From positions 62,001 through 126,000 of the forward strand of contig JABSPK010000006.1 in the NCBI GenBank assembly GCA_013214065.1: a stretch of 64,000 nt of DNA, written 5' to 3'. How positions within the stretch are numbered: the stretch's first letter is position 1; the number at the start of each line of letters is the position of its first letter. The notes beneath the pieces are model-generated. The model did no database searches and was not told the origin of the DNA. It saw only the letters and a program-made list of their open reading frames with translations. This document shows, in pieces, positions 42,409 to 53,313 of this stretch. This DNA is from Flavobacteriaceae bacterium. GTDB lineage: Bacteria; Bacteroidota; Bacteroidia; Flavobacteriales; Flavobacteriaceae. Made by a program: the position numbers and the translations under genes.

Positions 42409-43248
42409 TTATTCAACCGTGATGGTCTGGGTGTATTCTTGCACCACGGCAAAATACCCAAGGGCGAATTCATCGGGGATCAATACATTGTCGAAAAAGT
42501 CGATATTATCCAATTCGGTCACATCGAAGATGTTGCCCCGAACAGTGCCGGCAGGTGTTTCGAATACCCCAAAAGTGTCTTCCGATTGTTCGATCAGCTG
42601 GTTCATGTAGTTGTAAAAGTTCAAGTCGGCCCCTAAAATGCTGACCGTCAATTCTTGCCCTGGTTCGAATTGTTGGTCGTAGAAATACGAAAATGAAAAT
42701 TGTTGTCCCTGAATGAATTGATCTTCAACGGTGGTGAAATTACCGAACCCCAGATCAAAGACATAAAAGTCGTTACGATCTCCAGGATCGGTGAAGGTGA
42801 TGATGATTTCGGTGTCGTCTTCGTCGAACAAGGTTTCGGTGCCCAATTCGATACGGTCCATAGGTACGGTCTCGACATAGGGGGTTCTGGCGAAATACAA
42901 GCGATCTTCCCAATCGATCTGTAAAATCATCTCTTGGCCCGGCTCCAAACTCGATAATGTTCCGCGTTGTCGGTACACCCCGGATCCAGGGTCATCGTAA
43001 TCTACCAAAATCAATCCTCCAATCGCGATTTGCTGCAAATTGGTCACTGGGATCTCACCGAAGAACGAATCGGTCAAACTGACTTTGACCTCGTAATCGA
43101 CGATTTGCGAATCAGGGTCGATCCGAATCAAGGCATTGACGATCAGCCGGGGTTCTTCTTCGGGTACGTTGACCTCAATAACATCTTCGCAGCCTAACAA
43201 GAGTATAAGTAAGCCACTATACAGCCCGAAGATGCGAAGACGTACCAT
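42409..43248 (-). CDS. DUF4249 lipoprotein, second copy
   Basis: 279 residues with a lipoprotein signal (LILLLGCED, Cys20). The mature start EDVIEVNVPEEEPRLIVNALIRID is the DUF4249 hallmark, followed by beta-rich repeats (VSLTDSFFGEIPVTNLQ, YRQRGTLSSLEPGQEMILQIDW). The end GNIFDVTELDNIDFF...LGYFAVVQEYTQTITVE is nearly the same as in the upstream copy, so the two genes are tandem duplicates 3 nt apart. It is probably on the outer membrane, working with the TonB receptor of the same operon. Ligand unknown. Confidence 0.88.
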   Translation of the reverse strand: MVRLRIFGLYSGLLILLLGCEDVIEVNVPEEEPRLIVNALIRIDPDSQIVDYEVKVSLTDSFFGEIPVTNLQQIAIGGLILVDYDDPGSGVYRQRGTLSSLEPGQEMILQIDWEDRLYFARTPYVETVPMDRIELGTETLFDEDDTEIIITFTDPGDRNDFYVFDLGFGNFTTVEDQFIQGQQFSFSYFYDQQFEPGQELTVSILGADLNFYNYMNQLIEQSEDTFGVFETPAGTVRGNIFDVTELDNIDFFDNVLIPDEFALGYFAVVQEYTQTITVE

Positions 43249-43251
43249 GGC

Positions 43252-44115
43252 TTATTGAATCGTAATGGTACGCCTGTATTCTTGAACAACGGCGAAATAA
43301 CCCAAAGGAAAGACATCAGGTTGACCGACATTGTCGAACAAATCGATGTTATCAAGATCGGTGACATCGAAAATGTTGCCCCGAACGGTAGCGACGGGGG
43401 TTTGGAAGACCCCGGCATCGTCTTCGGTCTGTTCGATCAACAGGTCGATATAGTTGAAGAAGGCCTCATCGGCCCCCATCAAGGTAACCGTGAGTTCGTC
43501 ACCAGGTTGCAAGTCGCGCTCTACGAAATAGGAGAATTCGAACTCCTCCCCATCGAAGAATTGATCTTCCAAAGCGAAAAACTCCCCATCCCCGAAATCA
43601 AGGATGTAAAAATCATTGGTGCCCGGGTTATCGGTGATGGTCAACTTGATCTCGGTATCATCATCATCGAACAAGGTTTCATCGCCCTGTTCCAAATTGT
43701 CGATAGGAACGCTTCGCTGGTAGAAGGTGCGGGCGAAATACAACCGCCCTTCGTGGGTGAGTTGCAATAAAAGTTCGCCATCTTCAAAAAAACGAAGTCC
43801 GATCGGGTCGTCATCTTGGTACATGCCGGAACCTGGTGCGGTTTCCAACAAGGTGACCGCATTGCCTCCACCGTCGGTGGGCAGGCTTAAATTCGTAATG
43901 GTGATATCTCGCAATCCCGTAAGGGGAATCGTTCCGAAAAACGAACTGGTCAGCGATACTTTGATGATGGGTCTGAAGAATTCCTCGCTTTCGTCAATGC
44001 GGATCAAGGCCTCGACGATCAAACGGGGATCTTCGGAAGGGACATCCACCTCAATAACATCCTCACACGAGAACAACAATAGGATTCCTAAAAGTGCGAT
44101 AAAGAACTTTTTCAT
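43252..44115 (-). CDS. DUF4249 lipoprotein, first copy
   Basis: 287 residues with a lipoprotein signal (GILLLFSCED, Cys17). It shares blocks with the next gene: CEDVIEVDVPSEDPRLIVEALIRID, VSLTSSFFGTIPLTGLRDITI, GDELTVTLMGAD and GNIFDVTDLDNIDLFDN...GYFAVVQEYRRTITIQ. In Bacteroidetes DUF4249 proteins are regularly encoded next to a TonB-dependent receptor, as here (2-nt gap). A surface or periplasmic-face accessory lipoprotein that binds the cargo or caps the barrel is the likely role. The cargo is not identifiable. Confidence 0.88.
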   Translation of the reverse strand: MKKFFIALLGILLLFSCEDVIEVDVPSEDPRLIVEALIRIDESEEFFRPIIKVSLTSSFFGTIPLTGLRDITITNLSLPTDGGGNAVTLLETAPGSGMYQDDDPIGLRFFEDGELLLQLTHEGRLYFARTFYQRSVPIDNLEQGDETLFDDDDTEIKLTITDNPGTNDFYILDFGDGEFFALEDQFFDGEEFEFSYFVERDLQPGDELTVTLMGADEAFFNYIDLLIEQTEDDAGVFQTPVATVRGNIFDVTDLDNIDLFDNVGQPDVFPLGYFAVVQEYRRTITIQ

Positions 44116-44117
44116 AG

Positions 44118-46517
44118 CTAAAACTTAAAGTTGTAGGTGACTGCTGGGACGATACCGAAGATCGAAGTTCGGATGGCCTCGTTTCTTCCGGTGTCTTGGT
44201 TCTGTCTGAAATTGATCGAAGCCGCGTTCATGCGGTTGTACAGGTTATAAACACTAAAGACCCATTCAGACTGTAGTTTCCTTGTTTTGTTTTTCCTTGA
44301 TTTCAAGGTCGCCGAGATATCCAGACGATGGTAATCGGGCAAGCGCTCCTGGTTTCGCAAACCGAAATACGGTACGACCAAGCCCTCGAATTCGAACTGG
44401 CCGATTGGATAGTTCGTTGGTTGACCGGTTTGGTAAATGAAATTGGCGTTGAAACTCCATTTGTCATTCAGCTCATAATTCCCATATAGGGCGATATCAT
44501 GGGTTTTATCGAACGGGGTATTATACCATTCACCGAAATTGATCCCGGTTTCCATGTTCGAGCGCCCGTTGTCAAAGGCCGGTTCACGGCCCGGGGTGCG
44601 TTGTTCCGATTTGGAAAGCGTATACGCCAACCACCCTTGCAATCTCCCGGTATTCTTTCGCAATAAGAACTCCAGTCCGTACGCGCGCGCCTCCCCATTT
44701 AGGATTACTTGCTCGATCGCATTGTTCGCGATCAAGTCGGCCCCATCGATATAATCGATCCGGTTTTGAATATCCTTGTAAAACGCTTCCGTTTCAAGCG
44801 AATAGGCCCCATTATCGATATCCTTGAAAAAGCCGATCGCGTATTGGTCCAGCAATTGGGGTTCGACAAACGGACCACTTGGTGTCCAAACATCCAAGGG
44901 GGTGGGGGAACTGGTATTCGACAGGAGGTGCAGGTACTGGGCAAGGCGGGTGTAGCTCACCTTGATCGAACTGTTGTTCGAAAAACTGTAGGCCAAAGAA
45001 GCACGGGGTTCGAAATTGAAGAACTTCTTCAAAGTACCACTCCGCCCGGGATTGATCGTATCGATCGGTTCGGCCTCTTGATAGACCAAGGTGAACGGAT
45101 CGAAAATCACGGGACTGTCGTTTTCGTAGACGAAAAACTCATCTTGTCCGAGGCGATTGAATTGGCTTACCCGCAAGCCGTAGCCGACACTGAGCCGATC
45201 GGAAATCTCGTGCTCTACATCTACATAGAGTGCATTTTCGTTGGCATATTTCTTGGTCAGTTGTTCTTCAACGATTCCCGAATCCTCACTGTTGGGGCGG
45301 ATTTTGCCGGGGTTGAAGACATAATAGGTGTTGTTTAAGCCGTAATTGATCTGCAGTTTATCGCTGACGTAATGCTTCAAATCGTACTTGACATTGAAGT
45401 TTTGAATGCCCGAATCCCATTCAAATCCGACGAAATCAAGTTCCAACCCATAAAAATAGTCGGAGTAGATCAGGGAGAGGTTCGAAAATAACTTATCTGA
45501 AAAGAGATGGTTCCACCTAAAATTTCCGACGGCGTTGCCATAGGTATTCACGAAACTATCATTGATACTGAACAGGTCACGCCCAAAATAACCCGAGAGG
45601 TAGATGCTGTTCCGCTCGTTGATCTTATGGCTGATCTTGGCGTTGACATCATAAAAGTAGGCGCGGTTATCGACATCGAACAAGGGTAAAAACAAGTGCG
45701 CGTAGGAGGCCCTGCCACCGGCCAAGAACGCCGTGCGGTCTTTGGTGATAGGCCCTTCGATCAATAGCCTACTTGCCACGGCACCGATACCGCCATTGAC
45801 CTTGGTTTCCTTACTGTTTCCTTCACGCTGGAAAATTTCAAGGACCGAGGATACCCGTCCTCCATAGCGGGCAGGAATTCCCCCTTTATATAATTTGATA
45901 TCCTTGATCGCATCCGGATTGAATACGGAAAAGAACCCGAAAAGGTGGGAGGAGTTGAAAATGGTGGCCTCATCCAACAAGATCAGGTTTTGATCAGCGG
46001 CGCCCCCACGCACGTTGAAGCCCGAAGAGGCTTCACCCGCATTGGTTACCCCAGGAAGTAGTAATAGTGATTTGATGACATCGGCCTCACCCAAGACCAC
46101 GGGTATTTTCTTAATGGTCTGTACTGCCAAGGTGTTGACACTCATTTGCGGTGCCCTAATGTTCAATTGTTCCGCTTTTTCCGTTACGACGACCTCATCC
46201 AACTGTTCGGCTTCGGCCTCCATACGGAAGTTGATTTTGGTGTCACCGTTCAAATCGATGTTCCGAACGATATCCTGAAATCCCAAATAACTGATGACGA
46301 GGTTGTACTCGCCTTCGGGTAAGGTAATCGAATAAAATCCGTATTCATTGGTGGTGGTGCCCGTTCGTAGTTCGGTTATCCCGATGGTGACCCCGATCAT
46401 GGTCTCGTTGCTAGCGGCTTCTGAAATCGTGCCGCTAATGGTATATCGTTGTTGGGAAAAGATCAGTTGGGATAAAAACAAGAGTGCCGGTAAAAGCACT
46501 TTGAATTTGTTCAGCAT
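44118..46517 (-). CDS. TonB-dependent receptor partnered with DUF4249 lipoproteins
   Basis: 799 residues. A signal peptide ends at about 22 (LLFLSQLIFSQQ). The CarbopepD_reg domain runs about 25-105 (ISGTISEAASNETMIGVTIGI, TTNEYGFYSITLPEGEYNLVISYLGFQDI). A TonB box EQLDEVVVTEK and a plug with KKIPVVLGEADVIKSLLLLPGVTNAGEASSGFNVRGGAADQNLILLDEATIFNSSHLFG follow, and then the barrel to residue 799. This matches the receptor subtype that is followed by DUF4249. It leads the operon. TATATTTA near 46534-46541 on the minus strand is a weak promoter candidate. Confidence 0.92.
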   Translation of the reverse strand: MLNKFKVLLPALLFLSQLIFSQQRYTISGTISEAASNETMIGVTIGITELRTGTTTNEYGFYSITLPEGEYNLVISYLGFQDIVRNIDLNGDTKINFRMEAEAEQLDEVVVTEKAEQLNIRAPQMSVNTLAVQTIKKIPVVLGEADVIKSLLLLPGVTNAGEASSGFNVRGGAADQNLILLDEATIFNSSHLFGFFSVFNPDAIKDIKLYKGGIPARYGGRVSSVLEIFQREGNSKETKVNGGIGAVASRLLIEGPITKDRTAFLAGGRASYAHLFLPLFDVDNRAYFYDVNAKISHKINERNSIYLSGYFGRDLFSINDSFVNTYGNAVGNFRWNHLFSDKLFSNLSLIYSDYFYGLELDFVGFEWDSGIQNFNVKYDLKHYVSDKLQINYGLNNTYYVFNPGKIRPNSEDSGIVEEQLTKKYANENALYVDVEHEISDRLSVGYGLRVSQFNRLGQDEFFVYENDSPVIFDPFTLVYQEAEPIDTINPGRSGTLKKFFNFEPRASLAYSFSNNSSIKVSYTRLAQYLHLLSNTSSPTPLDVWTPSGPFVEPQLLDQYAIGFFKDIDNGAYSLETEAFYKDIQNRIDYIDGADLIANNAIEQVILNGEARAYGLEFLLRKNTGRLQGWLAYTLSKSEQRTPGREPAFDNGRSNMETGINFGEWYNTPFDKTHDIALYGNYELNDKWSFNANFIYQTGQPTNYPIGQFEFEGLVVPYFGLRNQERLPDYHRLDISATLKSRKNKTRKLQSEWVFSVYNLYNRMNAASINFRQNQDTGRNEAIRTSIFGIVPAVTYNFKF

Positions 46518-46657
46518 TTTTTTTTGGTTTCCTTAAATATAGGGGCCGCGCCGATTTTTTTAAAAAAATTTAACGTTCTCTTGGCGAAATTTTAAAGGTA
46601 TAACGATGTAGTTCCCTATAGGGGAAGAAAAACGCCGTCTACGTAAAAGGAATTGAA

Positions 46658-48916
<2,259 letters not shown>

Positions 48917-48961
48917 TTACAGTGGGGAAGTCTCTCTGGGAGCTTGCTTTTTGGAAAGAAT

Positions 48962-49347
48962 CAAAAAGATAAAAGCCATATCATCGTACGAGTACACTGA
49001 TATGGCTTTTGAGAAACCTTGCATGGACTTCAAATGGGTGTTGCCACTCATCTCGGCCGAAACCTTATCCATCGCAGGTTACAACGTTTGGGATTCTGTT
49101 CCTTTTTAATTTTTCAACTAAACAATTCACAGGCCCTCTTTGTCGTTCTGTCGTTTCGTCAGAATCGAAAATCGCTCTTCGATTCGCACACGAAGCGGTT
49201 ATGGTCCCTTCAGATTACCGAGGTATTCCTCCGTTCCCATTTTTTATTTTTGATTAGTAGTGTTACCAACTAAAAATAAGTGAACTACATTTTAAAGAAC
49301 GTCAACTTTAAAAGAACGCTGATTCCGTTTGCACTTCCTCATTTGTT
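48962..49347 (-). ncRNA. Candidate unannotated structured RNA in the rplS-icd intergenic region
   Basis: No convincing coding sequence fills 48912-49446. On the minus strand a promoter-like pair (TTG at 49385-49383, 21-nt spacer, TACTTTTA at 49361-49354) and a terminator-like hairpin with a T-rich tail (48969-49010) bracket about 340-380 nt. Inside are a perfect 8-bp hairpin (GAATCGAA / TTCGATTC, 49162-49185) and a shorter one at 49218-49235. I find no tmRNA, RNase P or SRP core motif. Borders are approximate and the RNA itself is an inference. Confidence 0.35.
48969..49010 (-). terminator. Perfect 13-bp hairpin with T-rich tail on the minus strand
   Basis: Arms AAAAGCCATATCA (48971-48983) and TGATATGGCTTTT (48998-49010) pair without mismatch around a 14-base loop. 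On the minus strand TTTTATCTTTTTG follows, but on the plus strand there is no T run beyond the arm. It would end a minus-strand transcript that has no annotated gene. Confidence 0.6.
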
Positions 49348-49353
49348 CTTTGA

Positions 49354-49361
49354 TAAAAGTA
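49354..49361 (-). promoter_or_regulatory. Candidate promoter of the intergenic RNA
   Basis: The minus strand reads TACTTTTA (one mismatch to TAnnTTTG) with TTG 21 nt upstream at 49385-49383. Confidence 0.3.
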
Positions 49362-49423
49362 GCATAATTTGCTTACGAACGGCAATTTCTAACCCTTTTA
49401 AAATCAACAACTTATAAACTAGG

Positions 49424-49445
49424 GTTATTAACAATTGTTGATAAC
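49424..49445. other. 22-bp near-perfect palindrome with DnaA-box-like halves
   Basis: The core is TTATTAACAATTGTTGATAA, two inverted 9-mers: TTATTAACA and, on the other strand, TTATCAACA. The latter differs from the DnaA box TTATCCACA at one base. It sits between the icd-side non-coding region and the rplS terminator. It could be a DnaA site or a regulator operator. Confidence 0.35.
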
Positions 49446-49474
49446 GAAAAAAGCCTGCACAAGGCAGGCTTTTC
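49445..49474 (-). terminator. Intrinsic terminator of rplS
   Basis: Arms AAGCCTGC and GCAGGCTT close a five-base loop. The minus strand continues with a T run (TTTTTTCG), 19 nt after the rplS stop codon. The hairpin is also usable from the plus strand. Confidence 0.85.
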
Positions 49475-49492
49475 ATTGGTATGTGTTCCGGC

Positions 49493-49843
49493 TTAGGAGC
49501 GTACCTCTTTGATACGTGCTTTCTTACCGGTCAATTTTCTAAAGTAGAAGATACGGGCCCTGCGGACCTTTCCTTTCTTATTGACCTCGATTTTCTGCAA
49601 GGCCGGCATGTTGATCGGGAAAATACGCTCAACGCCTACGGTACCCGACATTTTTCTGATGGTAAAGGTTTCGGTGGCTCCGCTTCCCCTACGTTGGATC
49701 ACAACGCCTTTGAAGAACTGGGTACGGGTTTTTTCACCTTCCTTGATTTCGTAATACACCGTTACGGTGTCACCGGAAGAAAAATCCGGAAATTCTTTTT
49801 TTGGTACAAATTCGTTTTCTACAAAACTGATCAACGATTCCAT
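49493..49843 (-). CDS. rplS: 50S ribosomal protein L19
   Basis: 116 residues. Typical L19 blocks: FSSGDTVTVYYEIKEGEKTRTQFFKGVVIQRRGSGATETFTIRKMSGTVGVERIFPINMPALQKIEVNKKGKVRRARIFYFRKLTGKKARI. It lies at the 30S-50S interface. TrmD, its usual operon partner, lies 109 nt upstream on the same strand, and a consensus promoter sits in that gap. Confidence 0.97.
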   Translation of the reverse strand: MESLISFVENEFVPKKEFPDFSSGDTVTVYYEIKEGEKTRTQFFKGVVIQRRGSGATETFTIRKMSGTVGVERIFPINMPALQKIEVNKKGKVRRARIFYFRKLTGKKARIKEVRS

Positions 49844-49913
49844 GGTCTCATTTTATGGATGATGTCGGAACAAACATTCGTGACCATCACCAGAGGTTTA
49901 TCCTAACGGACTG

Positions 49914-49921
49914 CAAAATTA
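49914..49921 (-). promoter_or_regulatory. Consensus promoter of rplS
   Basis: The minus strand reads TAATTTTG, exact TAnnTTTG, with TTG at 49943-49941 and a 19-nt spacer. The rplS leader would be about 65 nt. Confidence 0.6.
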
Positions 49922-49952
49922 GTGCTTATTTTCGGATGCGCAACAGTGTAGC

Positions 49953-50648
49953 TCATTTTTTTGGTGGATTCGGGCCATCCAAAAGATCAGGCCGGCGTTC
50001 CTCTGTGCGTTTCAGGGCCTGTTCTTCGCGCCAAGCTTCGATCTTGGCGAAATTTCCACTGGTCAACACCTCGGGTACCGACATGCCTTTGTATTCCGCT
50101 GGCCGTGTATAGACCGGTGGGGCCAATAAGCCGTCTTGGAAGGTATCGGTCAGCGCCGAGGTTTCATCGTTCAGCACTCCCGGAAGCAAACGGATCAAGG
50201 CATCCGAAACCACAGCCGCGGCTAATTCGCCGCCTGATAATACGTAATCGCCGATAGAAAGTTCGCGAGTCACCCAACGGTCCCTAACGCGTTGGTCGAC
50301 CCCTTTGTAATGCCCGCAGAGCAAGATCAGGTTGTCTTTTAAAGACAGCGCATTCGCGATCCCTTGGTCGAAGCGCTCTCCATCGGGGGTCATGTAAATG
50401 ATTTCATCGTAATCACGGGCGTCTTGCAGTTGGGTGATGCACCTATCGATGGGTTCGGCCATGAGCACCATACCCGCACCCCCGCCGAATTGGTAATCGT
50501 CGACTTGTTTGTAATTGCCGATGCCAAAGGTCCTGAGGTCGTGCAAGTGCACTGAGACCAACCCCTTGTCGATGGCCCGTTTTAAAATGGACGCTTCAAA
50601 CGGACTTCGTAACAATTCGGGCAAGACGGTGATGATGTCAATGCGCAT
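49953..50648 (-). CDS. trmD: tRNA (guanine-37-N1)-methyltransferase
   Basis: 231 residues from the ATG at 50648 ([17 protein letters not shown]); an upstream reading to 50774 would overlap the next gene. SPOUT knot features: [80 protein letters not shown] and [31 protein letters not shown]. It methylates G37 of tRNAs reading CNN codons. The C-terminus is proline/lysine-rich. Confidence 0.97.
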   Translation of the reverse strand: MRIDIITVLPELLRSPFEASILKRAIDKGLVSVHLHDLRTFGIGNYKQVDDYQFGGGAGMVLMAEPIDRCITQLQDARDYDEIIYMTPDGERFDQGIANALSLKDNLILLCGHYKGVDQRVRDRWVTRELSIGDYVLSGGELAAAVVSDALIRLLPGVLNDETSALTDTFQDGLLAPPVYTRPAEYKGMSVPEVLTSGNFAKIEAWREEQALKRTEERRPDLLDGPNPPKK

Positions 50649-50682
50649 ACGCTCACAATTTGAGGCTAAAAGTACGGGTTTC

Positions 50683-51138
50683 TCAGGTTTTGGGTGCCGT
50701 CCAGAAGTAGTGAAGGAATTCGGTGTCTTTTTTCCACCCCAACCGTTCGTACAATTTTTGGGCGGGATTGTCATTTGCGGTTTCCAAGGCCAATCCTTTC
50801 ATGCCGTTTTGGGAGGCGAAAGCCTGTGCCGCTTCCAACAAGAGGGCACCGATCCCTTTTTTTCGATGGTCTGGATGCACGAAAAGATCGTTCAAGATGT
50901 AAAAGGCTTGCATCGAAACCGAAGAATAAGTGGGGTACAATTGGGTGAATCCTACCGCCGTACTACCCGACCATGCCATGAAGATGACCCCGTCTTCTTT
51001 TGACAATCGGTCGTTTACGAACGCCTTGGCCGCAATTAAGTCTTTGGATTGCCCGTAGAATACGCGGTAGGCATCAAAAAGGGTCGCCAACGCATCCAAA
51101 TCGGAAAGGCCGGCCCGGGCGACACGGATCGAAGCCAT
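50683..51138 (-). CDS. GNAT family N-acetyltransferase
   Basis: 151 residues with a complete GNAT fold. [25 protein letters not shown] opens the protein, [28 protein letters not shown] carries the acetyl-CoA pyrophosphate loop, and [24 protein letters not shown] is the C-terminal strand-helix. The acceptor is unknown. It lies upstream of trmD on the same strand with a 34-nt gap and may be in its operon. Confidence 0.9.
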   Translation of the reverse strand: MASIRVARAGLSDLDALATLFDAYRVFYGQSKDLIAAKAFVNDRLSKEDGVIFMAWSGSTAVGFTQLYPTYSSVSMQAFYILNDLFVHPDHRKKGIGALLLEAAQAFASQNGMKGLALETANDNPAQKLYERLGWKKDTEFLHYFWTAPKT

Positions 51139-51142
51139 GGGG

Positions 51143-51748
51143 TCAAGCGCCTTTTTTGTTCTTGTTCAATTCGTCTTGCAACTGTCGGCTGACTTTTTGC
51201 TCGCGCTCCAAAGCCCTTCTTCGATGTTGTTCGAATTCCTCCTCCAGATCATTCAAGGCCAACTTGGCTTGTTTGGTCAGGTAATTGCTGTTCCTGAATT
51301 TGTAAATGAACAACACCAACGAAATCAGAAGCGCGAAGATGATGCCCCAAACGATGAGTTTATAGGTCCCTTTCGAGACCATGGCCCCGAAAAAAGACAT
51401 GCTGTCCTTTTCTTGGGTCAACTGATTGAGGTTTGTAGTCGTTTCACTGAGTTTGGCGTTCAGCGAACTTAGGGCAGTTTCATTTTCGGCAATGGTGGCT
51501 TTCAGTTCACCAATGGTTTTATTGGCCGTGCCCACCGAATCCGAAATACTTTGTTGCAGGGCGTTCAATTCTATCAAACGAACGACTTCATAGCGTCGTC
51601 CGTCTTGCCGGTAATTGCCCGATTTTCGGATCAGTTCCTCAAACTGGCCTTTAATGGTGGTGTCTTTCTGATCGGTGGTGTTCTCTTGCGCGTTGGTCGA
51701 TACCAAGACACCGAGACAAACTGTAAAAAACAGCAGTGCTTTCTTCAT
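51143..51748 (-). CDS. Secreted/membrane coiled-coil protein of unknown function
   Basis: 201 residues. A signal peptide (MKKALLFFTVCLGVLVSTNAQ) precedes a periplasmic part (about 22-120) with a predicted coiled coil (IGELKATIAENETALSSLNAKLSETTTNLNQL). One membrane helix (about 130-150, LIVWGIIFALLISLVLFIY) follows, then a charged helical cytoplasmic tail (DLEEEFEQHRRRALEREQKVSRQLQDELNK). Proteins of this type near trmD are sometimes annotated as tRNA methyltransferases, but no SPOUT or Rossmann motif is present here. A structural or signalling role across the inner membrane is possible. Confidence 0.75.
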   Translation of the reverse strand: MKKALLFFTVCLGVLVSTNAQENTTDQKDTTIKGQFEELIRKSGNYRQDGRRYEVVRLIELNALQQSISDSVGTANKTIGELKATIAENETALSSLNAKLSETTTNLNQLTQEKDSMSFFGAMVSKGTYKLIVWGIIFALLISLVLFIYKFRNSNYLTKQAKLALNDLEEEFEQHRRRALEREQKVSRQLQDELNKNKKGA

Positions 51749-51833
51749 AGGTATAATTCTTAACTACTTGACTTAGGGTAGGACGAAATTAAACCAATAT
51801 TGGAAACCACCAAAGTCAATACCGAAATTCGGT

Positions 51834-53282
51834 CTAATAGTAAGTGAATCGTCTGACTTTGGCTATATACTTGGCCAAACGGATTACCTGGTGTGAATAT
51901 CCATATTCGTTGTCGTACCATACATAAAGTACGATGTTTTTGCCGTCAGCGGATACAATGGTGGCCTTACTATCGTAAATAGAGGGTGCCGAAGCCCCTA
52001 CGATATCCGAAGAAACCAGTTCGTTACTCAAGGAATACTTGATCTGTTCGACCAAATCGCCCTCTAAGGCATACTTTTTCAAAATGGTATTCACCGCTTC
52101 GATCGAGGTTTTGTTCTCGACTTCCAAGTTCAAGATCGCCAAGGAGCCGTTGGGCACGGGCACCCGAATGGCGTTCGAGGTCAACTTTCCGTCTAAGGCC
52201 GGAAGGGCCTTTGCGACGGCTTTGCCCGCACCGGTTTCGGTGATGACCATGTTCAAACCGGCCGCTCGGCCACGACGGTATTTCTTATGCATGTTGTCGA
52301 CCAAATTCTGATCGTTGGTGTAGGCATGGATGGTCTCCAAATGGCCTTTGTTGATGCCCAACGAATCGTCGATAACCTTCAATACCGGGGTAATGGCATT
52401 GGTCGTGCAGGAAGCGGCTGAAAATATTTTCGTTTTATCCGGATTGTATTCCGAATGGTTGACCCCATGTACGATATTCGGCACCTCTTTACCCGGTGCG
52501 GTCAATAATACCCGGCTTGCCCCTTTGGCCACCAAGTGGCGTGATAGGGCGTTCTTATCGCGAAATGCCCCGGTATTATCGATGATCAAGGCGTTCAATA
52601 TACCATATTGGGTATAGTCGATGTCTTCAGGTTGATCGGCACTGATAAAATAAACCGTTGTCCCATTGATCTGCAAGGCATTGTTCGCGGTATCGATTTC
52701 GACCGTGCCGCTGAATTGCCCGTGAACGGAATCGGTGCGCAACAAGGCGGCCCTCTTTTCCAGGATTTCAGCGGTTATCGCCCCACGGGTTACGACCGCT
52801 CGCAGTCGCAACTGGTTGCCCTTTCCGGTTTTTGCCATGAGTTCACGGGCCAATAGGCGACCGATACGACCGAAGCCATAGAGTACCACGTCCTTGGGTT
52901 TGATCGATTTGGTGGTCTGGGCGTCTTTCAACTTGTCTAGAACGAACGCCTTCACATTCAAATGACCACTATCCTGCGAATGGTATTCGTAGGTCAGTTT
53001 TCCGATATCAAGTTTCGCCGGCGGAAGGTTGATGTCGTTCACCGCCCTTAGGATTTCAACGGAATCGAAAATGGAAATCGGTTTTTGGACGAACTCGCCG
53101 GCGTATTCGTGCAAATTGATGATGTCACTGACGTTGCGATCGATGACTTGGTTTTTGAACAAGACAACTTCGATGGCTTTATCGTACCATAAGTCACTGA
53201 TGATCTTGATGAATTCGGTCGTGGCTTTTCTTCGGTCTGCTTGAAAAGCAAGTTCTTTTTCGTAGGCGTTGGTATCGCTCAT
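51834..53282 (-). CDS. gap: Glyceraldehyde-3-phosphate dehydrogenase with long N-terminal extension
   Basis: 482 residues, about 150 longer than classical GAPDH. The first 130 residues (starting MSDTNAYEKELAFQADRRKATTEFIKIISDLWYDKAIEV) are helical and unrelated to the catalytic core. The NAD domain begins VLYGFGRIGRLLARELM (about 135). The active-site Cys is in FSAASCTTNAITP (about 292), and the usual KYRRGRAAGLNMVITETGAGKAVAKALP and YDNEYGYSHQVIRLAKYI follow. This extended class is known from Bacteroidetes and some Proteobacteria. The extension probably changes oligomerisation or regulation. An exact -7 element is 31 nt upstream. Confidence 0.94.
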   Translation of the reverse strand: MSDTNAYEKELAFQADRRKATTEFIKIISDLWYDKAIEVVLFKNQVIDRNVSDIINLHEYAGEFVQKPISIFDSVEILRAVNDINLPPAKLDIGKLTYEYHSQDSGHLNVKAFVLDKLKDAQTTKSIKPKDVVLYGFGRIGRLLARELMAKTGKGNQLRLRAVVTRGAITAEILEKRAALLRTDSVHGQFSGTVEIDTANNALQINGTTVYFISADQPEDIDYTQYGILNALIIDNTGAFRDKNALSRHLVAKGASRVLLTAPGKEVPNIVHGVNHSEYNPDKTKIFSAASCTTNAITPVLKVIDDSLGINKGHLETIHAYTNDQNLVDNMHKKYRRGRAAGLNMVITETGAGKAVAKALPALDGKLTSNAIRVPVPNGSLAILNLEVENKTSIEAVNTILKKYALEGDLVEQIKYSLSNELVSSDIVGASAPSIYDSKATIVSADGKNIVLYVWYDNEYGYSHQVIRLAKYIAKVRRFTYY

Positions 53283-53313
53283 AACTGGGTTGCAGGTTGT
53301 TTAAAATTTTGCG

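Noticed and set aside
49002-49109. Possible 35-residue ORF in the non-coding stretch (MAFEKPCMDFKW start)
   Set aside because: Its start codon lies within the second arm of the terminator hairpin, and the peptide shows no signal or family feature. Codon use is not convincing.
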